The position numbers were made by a program, and so were the translations under genes. The notes under the pieces are model-generated. The model did not search any database, was not told the DNA's origin, and worked only from the letters and a program-made list of their open reading frames with translations. Shown here one piece after another: positions 16,761-24,738 of a DNA stretch of 34,839 bases; within the stretch, counting starts at the first letter, position 1; the number at the start of each line of letters is the position of its first letter. Location of the stretch: positions 1 to 34,839 of the forward strand of contig JAGYMZ010000026.1 in assembly GCA_018400295.1 (NCBI GenBank), given 5' to 3'. Origin of the DNA: Bacteroidales bacterium (lineage in GTDB: Bacteria > Bacteroidota > Bacteroidia > Bacteroidales > B18-G4).

Positions 16761-16768
16761 TAAATTTG
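16761..16768 (+). promoter_or_regulatory. Predicted -7 box of the second ompH gene
   Basis: TAAATTTG is an exact TAnnTTTG match 39 bases before the ATG at 16808. A T-rich stretch about 21 bases upstream could serve as a poor -33. It suggests that the second ompH gene can be transcribed separately from bamA and the first copy. Confidence 0.6.
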
Positions 16769-16807
16769 CGTTCAATTTAAAATTTAATACAAACAAGCTC
16801 CAATACA

Positions 16808-17320
16808 ATGAGAAAACTTATCGGGATAGTGATCCTTTTTGCCTCCATGGCCCTGGCTATGCCGGGTCAGGCCCAGTCCAATGCAAAGTTCGGATATGTG
16901 GATTCAAACGAATTGTTGGCATTAATGCCGGAAAAGGATTCTGTAGAGGTGCGCCTCAGGGAATACCAGGCTTACCTTGAAGAGCAGATCCAGGAAATGT
17001 TCAATGAATATGAGTCCAAGGTAAACGCATACCGGGCCAACCAGTCTACCATGTCCAACATCATTAAACAAACCAGGGAACGGGAAATTGCGGATCTGGA
17101 AGAACGCATCACACAGTTCCAGCAAACTGCGGAAGCCGATTTTCAAAACAAACAGGCGGAGTTGTACAACCCACTGATCGAAAAGGCACGAAGAGCCATC
17201 AAGGAGGTTGCCGAAGAACACGGGTATACATATATTTTTGATGTGAGTGTCGGTTCACTGTTGTACTGGGAAAAAGGCGAGAATGTGCTCCCGCTGGTCA
17301 AGAAGGAAATGGGGTTGTAG
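16808..17320 (+). CDS. OmpH/Skp family periplasmic chaperone (second copy)
   Basis: The protein has 170 residues, with a signal peptide (about 1-22, ending PGQAQ) and then KFGYVDSNELLALMPEKDSV, the usual OmpH opening. A charged coiled-coil arm (about 45-125) and the closing strand YTYIFDVSVGSLLYWEKGENV follow. It is a paralogue of the preceding gene; tandem ompH pairs after bamA are usual in Bacteroidota. It is the shorter of the two and has its own predicted promoter. A purine-rich tandem repeat and a strong terminator lie directly downstream, so the repeat is likely part of its 3' untranslated region. Confidence 0.9.
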   Translation: MRKLIGIVILFASMALAMPGQAQSNAKFGYVDSNELLALMPEKDSVEVRLREYQAYLEEQIQEMFNEYESKVNAYRANQSTMSNIIKQTREREIADLEERITQFQQTAEADFQNKQAELYNPLIEKARRAIKEVAEEHGYTYIFDVSVGSLLYWEKGENVLPLVKKEMGL

Positions 17321-17336
17321 TAGGGAAGGTGGGACA

Positions 17337-17655
17337 AGATAAAAGATAAAAGGATAAAGATAAAAGATACATGAATGAAGATAAAAGATAAAAGATAAAA
17401 GATAAAAGGATTACATGAATGAAGATAAAAGATAAAAGATAAAAGATAAAAGATAAAAGGATTACATGAATGAAGATAAAAGATGCATGAATGAAGATAA
17501 AAGATGCATGAATGAAGATAAAAGATACATGAATGAAGATAAAAGATAAAAGGATAAAGATAAAAGGATAAAGATGCATGAATGAAGATAAAAGATAAAA
17601 GGATAAAGATAAAAGATAAAAAGATAAAAGATAAAAGGATAAAGATAAAAGAAGA
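17337..17655 (+). repeat. Purine-rich tandem repeat (AGATAAA heptamers with interspersed CATGAATGA words)
   Basis: This 319-bp stretch consists of AGATAAA/AAAGGAT-type words interrupted seven times by [AG]CATGAATGA or TACATGAATGA. The plus strand contains C only in those seven words, so it is strongly purine-skewed. Between 17466 and 17549 the pattern becomes a regular 21-bp unit repeated four times. It lies between the ompH stop codon and a hairpin terminator. I see no protein-coding reason for it. Slippage of short words probably generated it, and copy number may vary between strains. Confidence 0.95.
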
Positions 17656-17664
17656 TGTTTTTGG

Positions 17665-17695
17665 GGCTGTCTTTGGGAAAAGGCGGCCTTTTTTT
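17665..17695 (+). terminator. Rho-independent terminator of the bamA-ompH unit
   Basis: GGCTGTCTTT (17665-17674) pairs with AAAGGCGGCC (17679-17688) as a 10-bp stem with two G-U pairs around a GGGA loop. Seven T residues (17689-17695) follow. On the opposite strand an overlapping hairpin (GCGGCC/GGCCGC) is followed by CTTTTCC, which may also help end the gamma-carbonic anhydrase transcript. Confidence 0.85.
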
Positions 17696-17722
17696 ATGGC
17701 CGCTGCCGCAGGCCGGATGAAG

Positions 17723-18235
17723 CTACCGGTACCAGGAGGCATAGAAACCATAGCTTTCGGCTATACGCCGGATCTCTCCTTCCGAAAGGTCTTTGCTTAT
17801 GCTTTTCACTTTTCTGGCCGGGACTCCGGCGTAAACGCTTCCGGGTTCCACGACCGTGTTTTTTGTCACCAGTGCTCCTGCGGCGATGATGGAATTGCTG
17901 TGTACTAAGGCATGGTCCATGATGATGGCACCCATGCCGATGAGGATGTTGTCTTTTAGGGTGCAGCCATGTACGATGGCGTTGTGTGCGATGGAAATGT
18001 TGTTTCCCGTTTCCACCGGGGCTTTTTTGTAGGTACCGTGGATGACCACCCCGTCCTGTATATTCACGTTGTTGCCGATACGGATGTAATGCACATCCCC
18101 CCGGACCACTGCATTGAACCATATGCTGCAGTCATCGCCGGTGATCACATCCCCGATCACGGTGGCATTATCGGCCAGAAAACAGTTCTTTCCAAATTTT
18201 GGTTCAATTCCCCTGATGGATTTTATGATCGCCAT
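17723..18235 (-). CDS. Gamma-class carbonic anhydrase-like hexapeptide protein
   Basis: The 170-residue protein is built of left-handed beta-helix hexapeptide repeats. Residues matching gamma-carbonic anhydrase are visible: R45 and D47 in VVRGDVHYIRIG, Q60 in NIQDG, and the zinc histidines H66 (VVIHG), H84 and H89 (AHNAIVHGC). It may hydrate CO2, though many YrdA/PaaY-like relatives have weak or unknown activity. No signal peptide is seen. ATG 18235 (MAIIKSIRG) fits the family start; the frame is open to 18361 but that part is not conserved. It follows nadB on the same strand after a structured 127-base gap. Confidence 0.88.
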   Translation of the reverse strand: MAIIKSIRGIEPKFGKNCFLADNATVIGDVITGDDCSIWFNAVVRGDVHYIRIGNNVNIQDGVVIHGTYKKAPVETGNNISIAHNAIVHGCTLKDNILIGMGAIIMDHALVHSNSIIAAGALVTKNTVVEPGSVYAGVPARKVKSISKDLSEGEIRRIAESYGFYASWYR

Positions 18236-18324
18236 AAGCGGTTGATTTTTTAGAATGAAAGACCTTTTTTTGCTTGCATCCCATCGTTTCCTCACCCTGT
18301 TGTGCTCCGGGGCATCCGTTGCAC

Positions 18325-18360
18325 TGCCGGGTAGGCGACCCGCCAGGCATGCTACCGGCA
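18325..18360. other. Inverted repeat between nadB and the gamma-carbonic anhydrase gene
   Basis: TGCCGGGTAG (18325-18334) pairs with CTACCGGCA (18352-18360) through nine base pairs with one bulged G, and a short inner GCG/CGC stem lies inside. It occupies the start of the gap just after the nadB stop on the minus strand. There is no T run after it on that strand, so it is not a standard terminator. It may instead protect or process the nadB mRNA end. The rest of the gap shows no promoter box. Confidence 0.45.
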
Positions 18361-18362
18361 CC

Positions 18363-19931
18363 TTATCCTTTCTTTCGCGGATAGTCCAGCGAGTAGTGCA
18401 GTCCGCGGCTTTCCTTTCGTTTCGCGGCCATTTTAATGATCAAATAGGCAATGTTGATTATATTCCTGAGTTCGCAGATCCTTGGGGTCAGCACGGATCG
18501 TTCGTAAAGATCTTCCGTTTCATGGTATATGATCTTCAGCCTGTCTATTGCCCGTTTCAGTCTCAGGTTGGAGCGCACAATTCCGACATAGCTGCTCATA
18601 AGGGTTTGGACCTCTTTCATGGATTGGGTGATCAGGATCATTTCTTCATTAAAGACCGTGCCGGAAGTATCCCAGTCGGGGATGCCTTCCCTGAAACCGA
18701 TGGATCCAATGTTGGCAGAGGCATGTTGTGCCGCCCGGTGGGAAAATACGGCAGATTCCAGCAACGAGTTTGAAGCCAGCCGGTTGGCACCATGCAGACC
18801 GGTGGAGGCACATTCGCCGGAAGCGTATAGGTTGCGTATGCTTGTGCGGGCATATTTATCCACCTTTATGCCGCCGCAAATATAATGTGCCGCCGGTACC
18901 ACGGGGATCATATCGTTTGCAATATCAATATTGATGCTCAGGCATTTGGCGTAGATGGTGGGGAAATTCCTGATCAGTTCATTTTCCTCCAGGTGGCGGC
19001 AATCCAGGTATACGTGATCATCTCCCGATTGTTTCATCTCGCTGTCGATGGCACGCGCCACGATATCCCTGGGTGCCAGTGAGCCCCGTTCGTCATATTT
19101 TTCCATAAATTCTTTTTCATCCCGGGTTTTCAGGATGGCCCCGAATCCCCTCAGCGCTTCTGTGATCAGAAAGGAAGGTTTCTCGTCCGGGTTATACAGG
19201 GAAGTGGGATGGAACTGGATGAATTCCATATTTTCTGCGGCAGCCTTGGCACGGTATGCCATGGCGATCCCGTCGCCGGTGGCGATCTCCGGATTTGTGG
19301 TTGTGCTGTATACGTTGCCGGCCCCCCCGGTGGCGATCATGGTAATTCTGGAAAGGATGGTGTGGATCTCATTGTTTTCCTGGTTGAGGACGTATGCGCC
19401 GTAGCATTCGATACCGGGGGTGCTGCTGTTGACGCTCATGCCGAGGTGGTGCTGGGTGATCAGGTCTATGGCAAAATGCTTTTCCAGGATATCGATGTTG
19501 GGGTGGTCCATTATTTTTTTCAGGAGTGCATTTTCGATCTCCAGGCCGGTATTGTCTTTATGGTGGAATACCCGGTTCTCAGAATGTCCCCCTTCCCTGG
19601 ACAGGTCATATCTGCCGTTTTCTTCTTTATCAAAACTGGTGCCCCATTCGATCAGTTCCCTGACCCTGTCCGTGGATTCGGTAATGGCGATCCTGACGAT
19701 CTCTTCATCATTGAGTTCATCGCCGGCGGCCATCGTGTCCCGGATGTGTTTTTCATGGGTGTCGGGCGTGTACATTACTGCGGCAATTCCGCCCTGGGCG
19801 TACTTGGTGGCGGTTTCTTCCGCCCTGGATTTGGTTACCACGCATACCCGGCCCCGGCCGGCCACCTTCAGTGCAAAACTAAGTCCGGCAATGCCCGACC
19901 CGAGAACCAGATAATCAACGTTTTTTCTCAT
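18363..19931 (-). CDS. nadB: L-aspartate oxidase
   Basis: NadB oxidises L-aspartate to iminoaspartate, the first step of de novo NAD synthesis, using FAD. The 522-residue protein begins with the FAD-binding motif YLVLGSGIAGLSFALK. It continues with ATKYAQGGIAAV, the active-site stretch SREGGHSENRVFHHKDNTG, and the C-terminal FAD site YASGECASTGLHGANRLASNSLLE. The family motifs and length are intact. It starts 17 bases after the sucB stop, so it may be read from the sucAB promoter. nadA and nadC are not in the window. Confidence 0.95.
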   Translation of the reverse strand: MRKNVDYLVLGSGIAGLSFALKVAGRGRVCVVTKSRAEETATKYAQGGIAAVMYTPDTHEKHIRDTMAAGDELNDEEIVRIAITESTDRVRELIEWGTSFDKEENGRYDLSREGGHSENRVFHHKDNTGLEIENALLKKIMDHPNIDILEKHFAIDLITQHHLGMSVNSSTPGIECYGAYVLNQENNEIHTILSRITMIATGGAGNVYSTTTNPEIATGDGIAMAYRAKAAAENMEFIQFHPTSLYNPDEKPSFLITEALRGFGAILKTRDEKEFMEKYDERGSLAPRDIVARAIDSEMKQSGDDHVYLDCRHLEENELIRNFPTIYAKCLSINIDIANDMIPVVPAAHYICGGIKVDKYARTSIRNLYASGECASTGLHGANRLASNSLLESAVFSHRAAQHASANIGSIGFREGIPDWDTSGTVFNEEMILITQSMKEVQTLMSSYVGIVRSNLRLKRAIDRLKIIYHETEDLYERSVLTPRICELRNIINIAYLIIKMAAKRKESRGLHYSLDYPRKKG

Positions 19932-19948
19932 ATGTTCCCGATATTAAG

Positions 19949-21253
19949 TTATAATCCCAGCAGGTCCAGGACCGGATCTCTGCCCTGAAACAACATTCTG
20001 GTTGGATTTTCCAGCATTTCTTTAACACGGACAAGGAAGCTGACGGATTCTTTCCCGTCAATGATCCGGTGGTCATAGGACAGGGCCACGTACATTAGCG
20101 GGTGGATCTCCACTTTTCCGCCGATGGCAATGGGACGTTCGACGATGTTATGCATGCCCAGGATAGCGCTTTGGGGGGGATTGATAATGGGGGTTGAGAG
20201 CATAGAGCCGAACACGCCGCCGTTGGTGATGGTGAACGTTCCGCCTTTCATTTCATCCAGCGTTATTTTGTTTTCCCTGGCACGGGTGGCGAGCTCTTTG
20301 ATGCCGGATTCAATTTCGGCCAGGCTCAGCTTTTCAGCGTTCCGCAACACGGGCACCATTAATCCTTTTGGCGAGCTGACCGCGATGCCGATGTCGGCAT
20401 ACTTGTGATATATGATCTCGTTGCCGTCGATGGAAGCGTTCACTTCCGGAAAATGCTGCAAAGCTTCCGTGATGGCCCTGGTGAAAAAGGACATAAAGCC
20501 CAGGTTAACGCCGTATTTTTCCCTGAAGGCCTCCTTGTATTTTTTCCGGATATCCACGACAGGTGTCATGTTGACCTCATTGAAGGTGGTGAGCATTGCC
20601 GTTTCATTACGTACCGCGACCAGCCGTCCGGCCACTTTCATCCGCAGGGTGGACATCTTTTTCCGTTCCGTTTCCCTGCTTCCTTCCCGGTGTTCCGGAG
20701 GAGTCCCTGCCGGAGGTCCCGGTTGCCGGTTATCTTTGTGTTTGAGGTAGAACTCAACGTCTTCTTTGCCCAGCCTGTAATTCCTGAAAAAACCGGCCAG
20801 GTCCTGGTCCGTGACATCCTTTTCCTTCATGAGCCTGCGTGCCAGCGGGGAAATGTTCATATCCGGAGGGGCGGCTTTCCCCGCATCTGCCCCTTCTTTC
20901 TGTTTTGCAGCGGGTTGGGGAGGGGGTGCTGTTTTGTCCTGCCCGGCGGGTGCGTTTCCTTTTTCCGGCGTTTCTTTCCCGGCATCCTCTTTTTTTGCCT
21001 TTTTGGGTGCGCCTTTGGCATGGGTATCTATCTCCGCGATGACGTCATCCACCTGCACGGTTGCGCCTTCTTCCACCCTGATCGCTATTTTACCGCTTTC
21101 CCCGGCACTGATCGTCAGGGTGGCTTTATCGGAGTCGATCTCGGCTATGTCCTGGTCTTTTTCTACAAAATCTCCATCCTGAACCAGCCAGCTGGCCAGT
21201 TGTACCTCTGTGATGGATTCTCCGGGACTTGGAACGTTCACTTTTATTGCCAT
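19949..21253 (-). CDS. sucB: 2-oxoglutarate dehydrogenase E2, dihydrolipoyl succinyltransferase
   Basis: E2 is the core of the 2-oxoglutarate dehydrogenase complex and transfers succinyl from E1 to CoA through lipoate. The 434-residue protein has a lipoyl domain (about 1-76, lipoylated K43 in EIDSDKATL) and a long linker rich in Ala, Pro, Lys and Gly (about 77-130). A peripheral-subunit-binding segment (134-170) and the catalytic domain with [11 protein letters not shown] (H395, D399) complete it. The binding segment is unusual: the common GTGxxGR part reads [11 protein letters not shown] 21253 starts at the lipoyl domain. The gene follows sucA by 7 bases, so the two are co-transcribed. Confidence 0.94.
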   Translation of the reverse strand: MAIKVNVPSPGESITEVQLASWLVQDGDFVEKDQDIAEIDSDKATLTISAGESGKIAIRVEEGATVQVDDVIAEIDTHAKGAPKKAKKEDAGKETPEKGNAPAGQDKTAPPPQPAAKQKEGADAGKAAPPDMNISPLARRLMKEKDVTDQDLAGFFRNYRLGKEDVEFYLKHKDNRQPGPPAGTPPEHREGSRETERKKMSTLRMKVAGRLVAVRNETAMLTTFNEVNMTPVVDIRKKYKEAFREKYGVNLGFMSFFTRAITEALQHFPEVNASIDGNEIIYHKYADIGIAVSSPKGLMVPVLRNAEKLSLAEIESGIKELATRARENKITLDEMKGGTFTITNGGVFGSMLSTPIINPPQSAILGMHNIVERPIAIGGKVEIHPLMYVALSYDHRIIDGKESVSFLVRVKEMLENPTRMLFQGRDPVLDLLGL

Positions 21254-21260
21254 GGTTTTG

Positions 21261-24110
21261 TTATTTGATCTGCTTAACCGCAGAAATATCTTTGGTTTTA
21301 ATATCTTTTTTCCGCTTTTTCTGTTCTTTGTCAAATGTTTGCCAGCGATTGCCGATGCATACCATTCGGCATACATCCTTTACGAGCGGGCAGTCGCATT
21401 CACCAAAGGATTTCTCTATGATCTTGCGCTGGCGGATTTTATGGAACTTGCTTGACCCCGTGGCGGGACTGCCGCTGGCCGGCCGTGCCACAACGCGGAA
21501 AGAAGCGCCGGTGATGTTCTGATGGATGAATGGCCAGGCGCCCATATTGATGGGCTCTTCCTGGGTCCAGGTCCATTCTGATGCCCTGGCGTATTTCTTA
21601 AAGATCTTATTCAATTGGAGAACAGGAAAAGGGTATATTTGTTCAAGCCGCACCAGGGCTGTGTCGTGGATCTTGTTCTTTTCTTTTTCTTCCAGCAGGT
21701 CGTAATAGACCTTGCCCGATGACAGGATCACCCGTTTGGTCTTTCCCGGCCGGGCTGACGGGTCATCCAGCACTTCCCGGAAGCCCCCCTGTGTAAACTC
21801 GCCGGTACCGGAAATGCAACGGGGGTGCCTGAGCAGGCTTTTGGGTGTCATTACGATCAGTGGCTTGCGGAAAGGCCGGTGCAATTGCCTGCGCAGCAGG
21901 TGGAAAAAATTGGCGGGGGTGGTTGGGTTGGCTACCTGGATATTGTTTTCTGCACAAAGCGAAAGGAACCTTTCCAGCCGGGCACTGGAATGTTCGGGCC
22001 CCTGCCCTTCGTAACCGTGAGGCAGAAAGAGCACCAGGTCATTCATGACATTCCATTTATCTTCTGCGCTGGCAATGAACTGATCGATGATGATCTGGCC
22101 GCCGTTGGAGAAGTCCCCGAACTGGGCTTCCCAAATGGTCAGGGTATGGGGCGATGCCAGGGAATAGCCGTATTCAAATCCCAGTACCCCGTATTCAGAG
22201 AGCGGGGAATTGTATATTTCAAATTGTGCCTGGTTATTGTTCAGGTTGTTCAGCGGTACATATTCCTGCTCCGAATCTTCTATTTTTAATACTGCATGCC
22301 GGTGTGAAAATGTGCCCCGGGCAGAGTCCTGGCCGCTGATCCTGATCCTGGTGCCCTCGTTCAGCAGACTTGCGTATGCCAGCAGCTCGGCTGTCCCCCA
22401 ATCCATGGACCCCTTTTCGTTTATCATGTTCCAGCGTTCCTCCTGCAGCTTTTTCAGTTTCCGGAACAATTTGATATGATCCGGAACCTGCGTTGCCTTT
22501 TTCCCAAGTTCCGTCAGGGTTGCTTTATCAACAGCAGTTTCCGGCGACTTGTCGAAATCCTTTTCACCGGCTTTGGGTATGTCAGCCCAGATGTCATCCA
22601 GGAAAGAAGTGATGCGTGATCTTTTAATTTCTTTGGATCTGTCCAGTCCCAGTTCAAGGCGGGCATTGACATCATTTTCCAGTTCCCTTGCTTCTTCCCT
22701 GGTTATGTCCTTGTTATCAAGCAGGGTTTTCCGGTATATTTCCAGGGGCGAGGGATGCTTTTCTATGATCTTATACAGGATGGGTTGGGTGAAGCGGGGC
22801 TCATCCCCTTCGTTATGGCCGTATTTCCTGTAGCACAGCAAGTCAATGAAAACGTCCTTATGAAATTTCTGACGGAATTCCATGGCCAGTTTAACTGTAT
22901 AGACCACGGCTTCCACATCATCTCCGTTTACGTGGAAAACCGGTGACAGGGTTGTTTTGCCCACATCCGTGCAATAGGTGCTGGAGCGGCTGTCCAGATA
23001 ATTGGTGGTGAACCCGAGCTGGTTGTTGATCACCAGATGTATGGTGCCGCCGGTTTTATATCCCTGAAGTTCCGACATCTGAAGAATTTCATACACAACG
23101 CCCTGTCCGGCAATGGATGAGTCCCCATGGATAATAATGGGGGCGATCCGTTTATAATCCCCTTTATGGATAAGGTCGGTCTTTGCCCTGGCAATACCTT
23201 CGACCACCGGCCCTGCGGATTCCAGGTGGCTGGGGTTGGGTGACAGGGTCAGGCGTACTTTCCGCCCATTGCTGGTCGTGACATCCGATGTGTATCCAAG
23301 GTGGTATTTTACATCGCCCAGCAGGTATTCGTCTTCGTATTCCGACCCTTCGAACTCCTGAAAAATATCTTTGCAGGGTTTGCCCAGTATGTTGGTCAGC
23401 ACATTCAGGCGTCCGCGGTGGGCCATACCGATGACGAACTCTTTTATGCCGAGTCCGGCTCCGGTCTCATTAATGGCATTCAAAGCCGGGATGAGGGCTT
23501 CGGCCCCTTCCAGGGAAAACCGTTTTTGGCCGGGGAATTTTTTATGGATAAACTTTTCAAACAAAACGGCCCAGGTGATCTTCAGCAAAATTTGTTTTTT
23601 GGTCTCTTTGGAAAAGTCTGGGGTGTTTCGTGCGGATTCCATCTTGTTCCTGAGCCAGGCGACCACATCGGGCTTCCGCATATAGGTGAACTCCGTTCCA
23701 ACCGAACCGCAATAGGTCCTTTGCAGGTTTTTAATGATCTCGCGGAGGGTGGCATGGCCCATGCCGAGCTCCTTGCCGGCAAAAAACTTCTTGTCCAGGG
23801 CGCCGGCCGTTAAGCCGAAATTCTCAATGTCGAGGGTAGGGGAATATTTCCTGCGTGTACGGACCGGGTTGGTTTTTGTGAACAGATGTCCGCGTTGCCT
23901 GTACCCGTTGATCAGATTGATGACCTTAAATTCATCCGGTACGGTTTCCCTCCCGTATTCTTTCGGGGTGTAGTCTTTGCGGGCAAACGCATACCCTTCG
24001 AAAAACTGCCTCCACGACTTCTCTACCGATCCCGGGTCATTCAGATACCGTTGATATTGCTCCTCGATGAGCGCGGGTGAAGTACTGTTGAGAAATGAAA
24101 ACGTATCCAT
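21261..24110 (-). CDS. sucA: 2-oxoglutarate dehydrogenase E1 component
   Basis: E1 decarboxylates 2-oxoglutarate with thiamine diphosphate and passes the succinyl group to the E2 lipoate. The 949-residue protein opens with the family N-terminus ([19 protein letters not shown]). It then has [10 protein letters not shown], the cofactor region [14 protein letters not shown] to [10 protein letters not shown] (about 325-365), and the C-terminal [16 protein letters not shown] and [21 protein letters not shown]. It is full length with no interruption. It heads the minus-strand unit sucA-sucB-nadB and has a predicted promoter just upstream. E3 (lipoamide dehydrogenase) is not encoded in the window. 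Confidence 0.96.
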   Translation of the reverse strand: MDTFSFLNSTSPALIEEQYQRYLNDPGSVEKSWRQFFEGYAFARKDYTPKEYGRETVPDEFKVINLINGYRQRGHLFTKTNPVRTRRKYSPTLDIENFGLTAGALDKKFFAGKELGMGHATLREIIKNLQRTYCGSVGTEFTYMRKPDVVAWLRNKMESARNTPDFSKETKKQILLKITWAVLFEKFIHKKFPGQKRFSLEGAEALIPALNAINETGAGLGIKEFVIGMAHRGRLNVLTNILGKPCKDIFQEFEGSEYEDEYLLGDVKYHLGYTSDVTTSNGRKVRLTLSPNPSHLESAGPVVEGIARAKTDLIHKGDYKRIAPIIIHGDSSIAGQGVVYEILQMSELQGYKTGGTIHLVINNQLGFTTNYLDSRSSTYCTDVGKTTLSPVFHVNGDDVEAVVYTVKLAMEFRQKFHKDVFIDLLCYRKYGHNEGDEPRFTQPILYKIIEKHPSPLEIYRKTLLDNKDITREEARELENDVNARLELGLDRSKEIKRSRITSFLDDIWADIPKAGEKDFDKSPETAVDKATLTELGKKATQVPDHIKLFRKLKKLQEERWNMINEKGSMDWGTAELLAYASLLNEGTRIRISGQDSARGTFSHRHAVLKIEDSEQEYVPLNNLNNNQAQFEIYNSPLSEYGVLGFEYGYSLASPHTLTIWEAQFGDFSNGGQIIIDQFIASAEDKWNVMNDLVLFLPHGYEGQGPEHSSARLERFLSLCAENNIQVANPTTPANFFHLLRRQLHRPFRKPLIVMTPKSLLRHPRCISGTGEFTQGGFREVLDDPSARPGKTKRVILSSGKVYYDLLEEKEKNKIHDTALVRLEQIYPFPVLQLNKIFKKYARASEWTWTQEEPINMGAWPFIHQNITGASFRVVARPASGSPATGSSKFHKIRQRKIIEKSFGECDCPLVKDVCRMVCIGNRWQTFDKEQKKRKKDIKTKDISAVKQIK

Positions 24111-24154
24111 AATGCAATAAATAAGTGACGCGTAATTGGCAAAGCGAACCTTTA

Positions 24155-24162
24155 CAAAAGTA
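24155..24162 (-). promoter_or_regulatory. Predicted -7 box of sucAB
   Basis: TACTTTTG on the minus strand is an exact TAnnTTTG match about 45 bases before the sucA ATG. The upstream region is AT-rich but lacks a clean -33 TTG at the usual distance. Confidence 0.6.
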
Positions 24163-24189
24163 TAAATTAAATTTTATTAAGATTTGTTC

Positions 24190-24231
24190 AAAATAAAAAA
24201 AGTCCACCGGGCCTTATTTCCCGGTGGACTT
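24190..24231 (-). terminator. Rho-independent terminator of the ferredoxin gene
   Basis: A perfect 12-bp stem (AAGTCCACCGGG / CCCGGTGGACTT, 24200-24211 with 24220-24231) closes an 8-base loop. On the minus strand it runs into TTTTTTATTTT. It separates the ferredoxin transcript from the sucA promoter. Confidence 0.92.
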
Positions 24232-24259
24232 AATTATGAATACGTTTTCCAGGTGATCC

Positions 24260-24427
24260 CTATGCTGGTTCTATCGCGTCAACAGGACATACATCTGCAC
24301 AGGATCCACAATCCGTGCATATATCCGGGTCGATTACATAAATGTCTCCTTCAGAAATGGCGTCAACCGGGCATTCATCGATGCATGTACCGCAAGCTGT
24401 GCAATCTTCTGTGATTTTGTAAGCCAT
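24260..24427 (-). CDS. 2[4Fe-4S] ferredoxin
   Basis: This small gene encodes 55 residues starting MAYKITEDC. Two classical cluster motifs are present: C9xxC12xxC15xxxC19P and C37xxC40xxC43xxxC47P, as in clostridial-type ferredoxins. It carries low-potential electrons in the cytoplasm. It has its own -7 box and a perfect terminator, so it is a single-gene unit. It lies back to back with a 2-oxoacid:ferredoxin oxidoreductase, whose electron acceptor it plausibly is (inference from position). Confidence 0.95.
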   Translation of the reverse strand: MAYKITEDCTACGTCIDECPVDAISEGDIYVIDPDICTDCGSCADVCPVDAIEPA

Positions 24428-24480
24428 GACAAATTGAATTTAATGTTAATAAATTTAGTTTTCCTGATGTCAGCGTGCTG

Positions 24481-24488
24481 CAAATATA
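24481..24488 (-). promoter_or_regulatory. Predicted -7 box of the ferredoxin gene
   Basis: TATATTTG on the minus strand matches TAnnTTTG exactly and predicts a leader of about 45 nt before the ATG at 24427. No clear -33 TTG is seen at 19-21 bases. Confidence 0.6.
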
Positions 24489-24571
24489 TTGATCATAATT
24501 GACAGGAGTAATATAAAATGGAATCCAATGTGTTAATTTAGAAGGGTTTTAAATTGAGGCGACAAGCGATC

Positions 24572-24601
24572 AACGATCCGTCATTCAGGAAACCGATCGT
24601 T
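24572..24601. promoter_or_regulatory. Inverted repeat in the ferredoxin / oxidoreductase intergenic region
   Basis: AACGATC (24572-24578) and GATCGTT (24595-24601) form a 7-bp dyad with a 16-base centre. It lies between the two divergent promoters in the 311-base gap 24428-24738. It could be an operator for a shared regulator, but may be chance. The remainder of the gap is AT-rich and shows no gene. Confidence 0.25.
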
Positions 24602-24678
24602 TGGTTGGTCCATTACTGAATATCATTCCATTTACCGCATCCGGCCCTGCAGAAATATATTAACTTTTTGTTAATTTA

Positions 24679-24712
24679 TTGCCATCATTCAGAAAGAAAC
24701 TTTATAACTTTG
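24679..24712 (+). promoter_or_regulatory. Promoter of the 2-oxoacid:ferredoxin oxidoreductase genes
   Basis: TAACTTTG (24705-24712) matches the -7 consensus exactly. TTG at 24679-24681 is a possible -33, 23 bases upstream. The leader to ATG 24739 would be about 20 nt. A TTG reading-frame start at 24679 is therefore part of the promoter, not a start codon. Confidence 0.65.
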
Positions 24713-24738
24713 CTTCGTATTTCCATAAAACAACAATA

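Noticed and set aside
17337-17655. Possible CRISPR array
   Set aside because: The unit lengths are irregular and there are no unique spacers or cas genes; the array is a simple-word tandem repeat.
17143-17751. Long minus-strand frame rich in Phe, Ile, Leu and Ser across the tandem repeat
   Set aside because: The apparent hydrophobic protein is the reverse reading of the purine repeat, which lacks stop codons by composition; it also overlaps ompH in antisense and has no start signals or family similarity.
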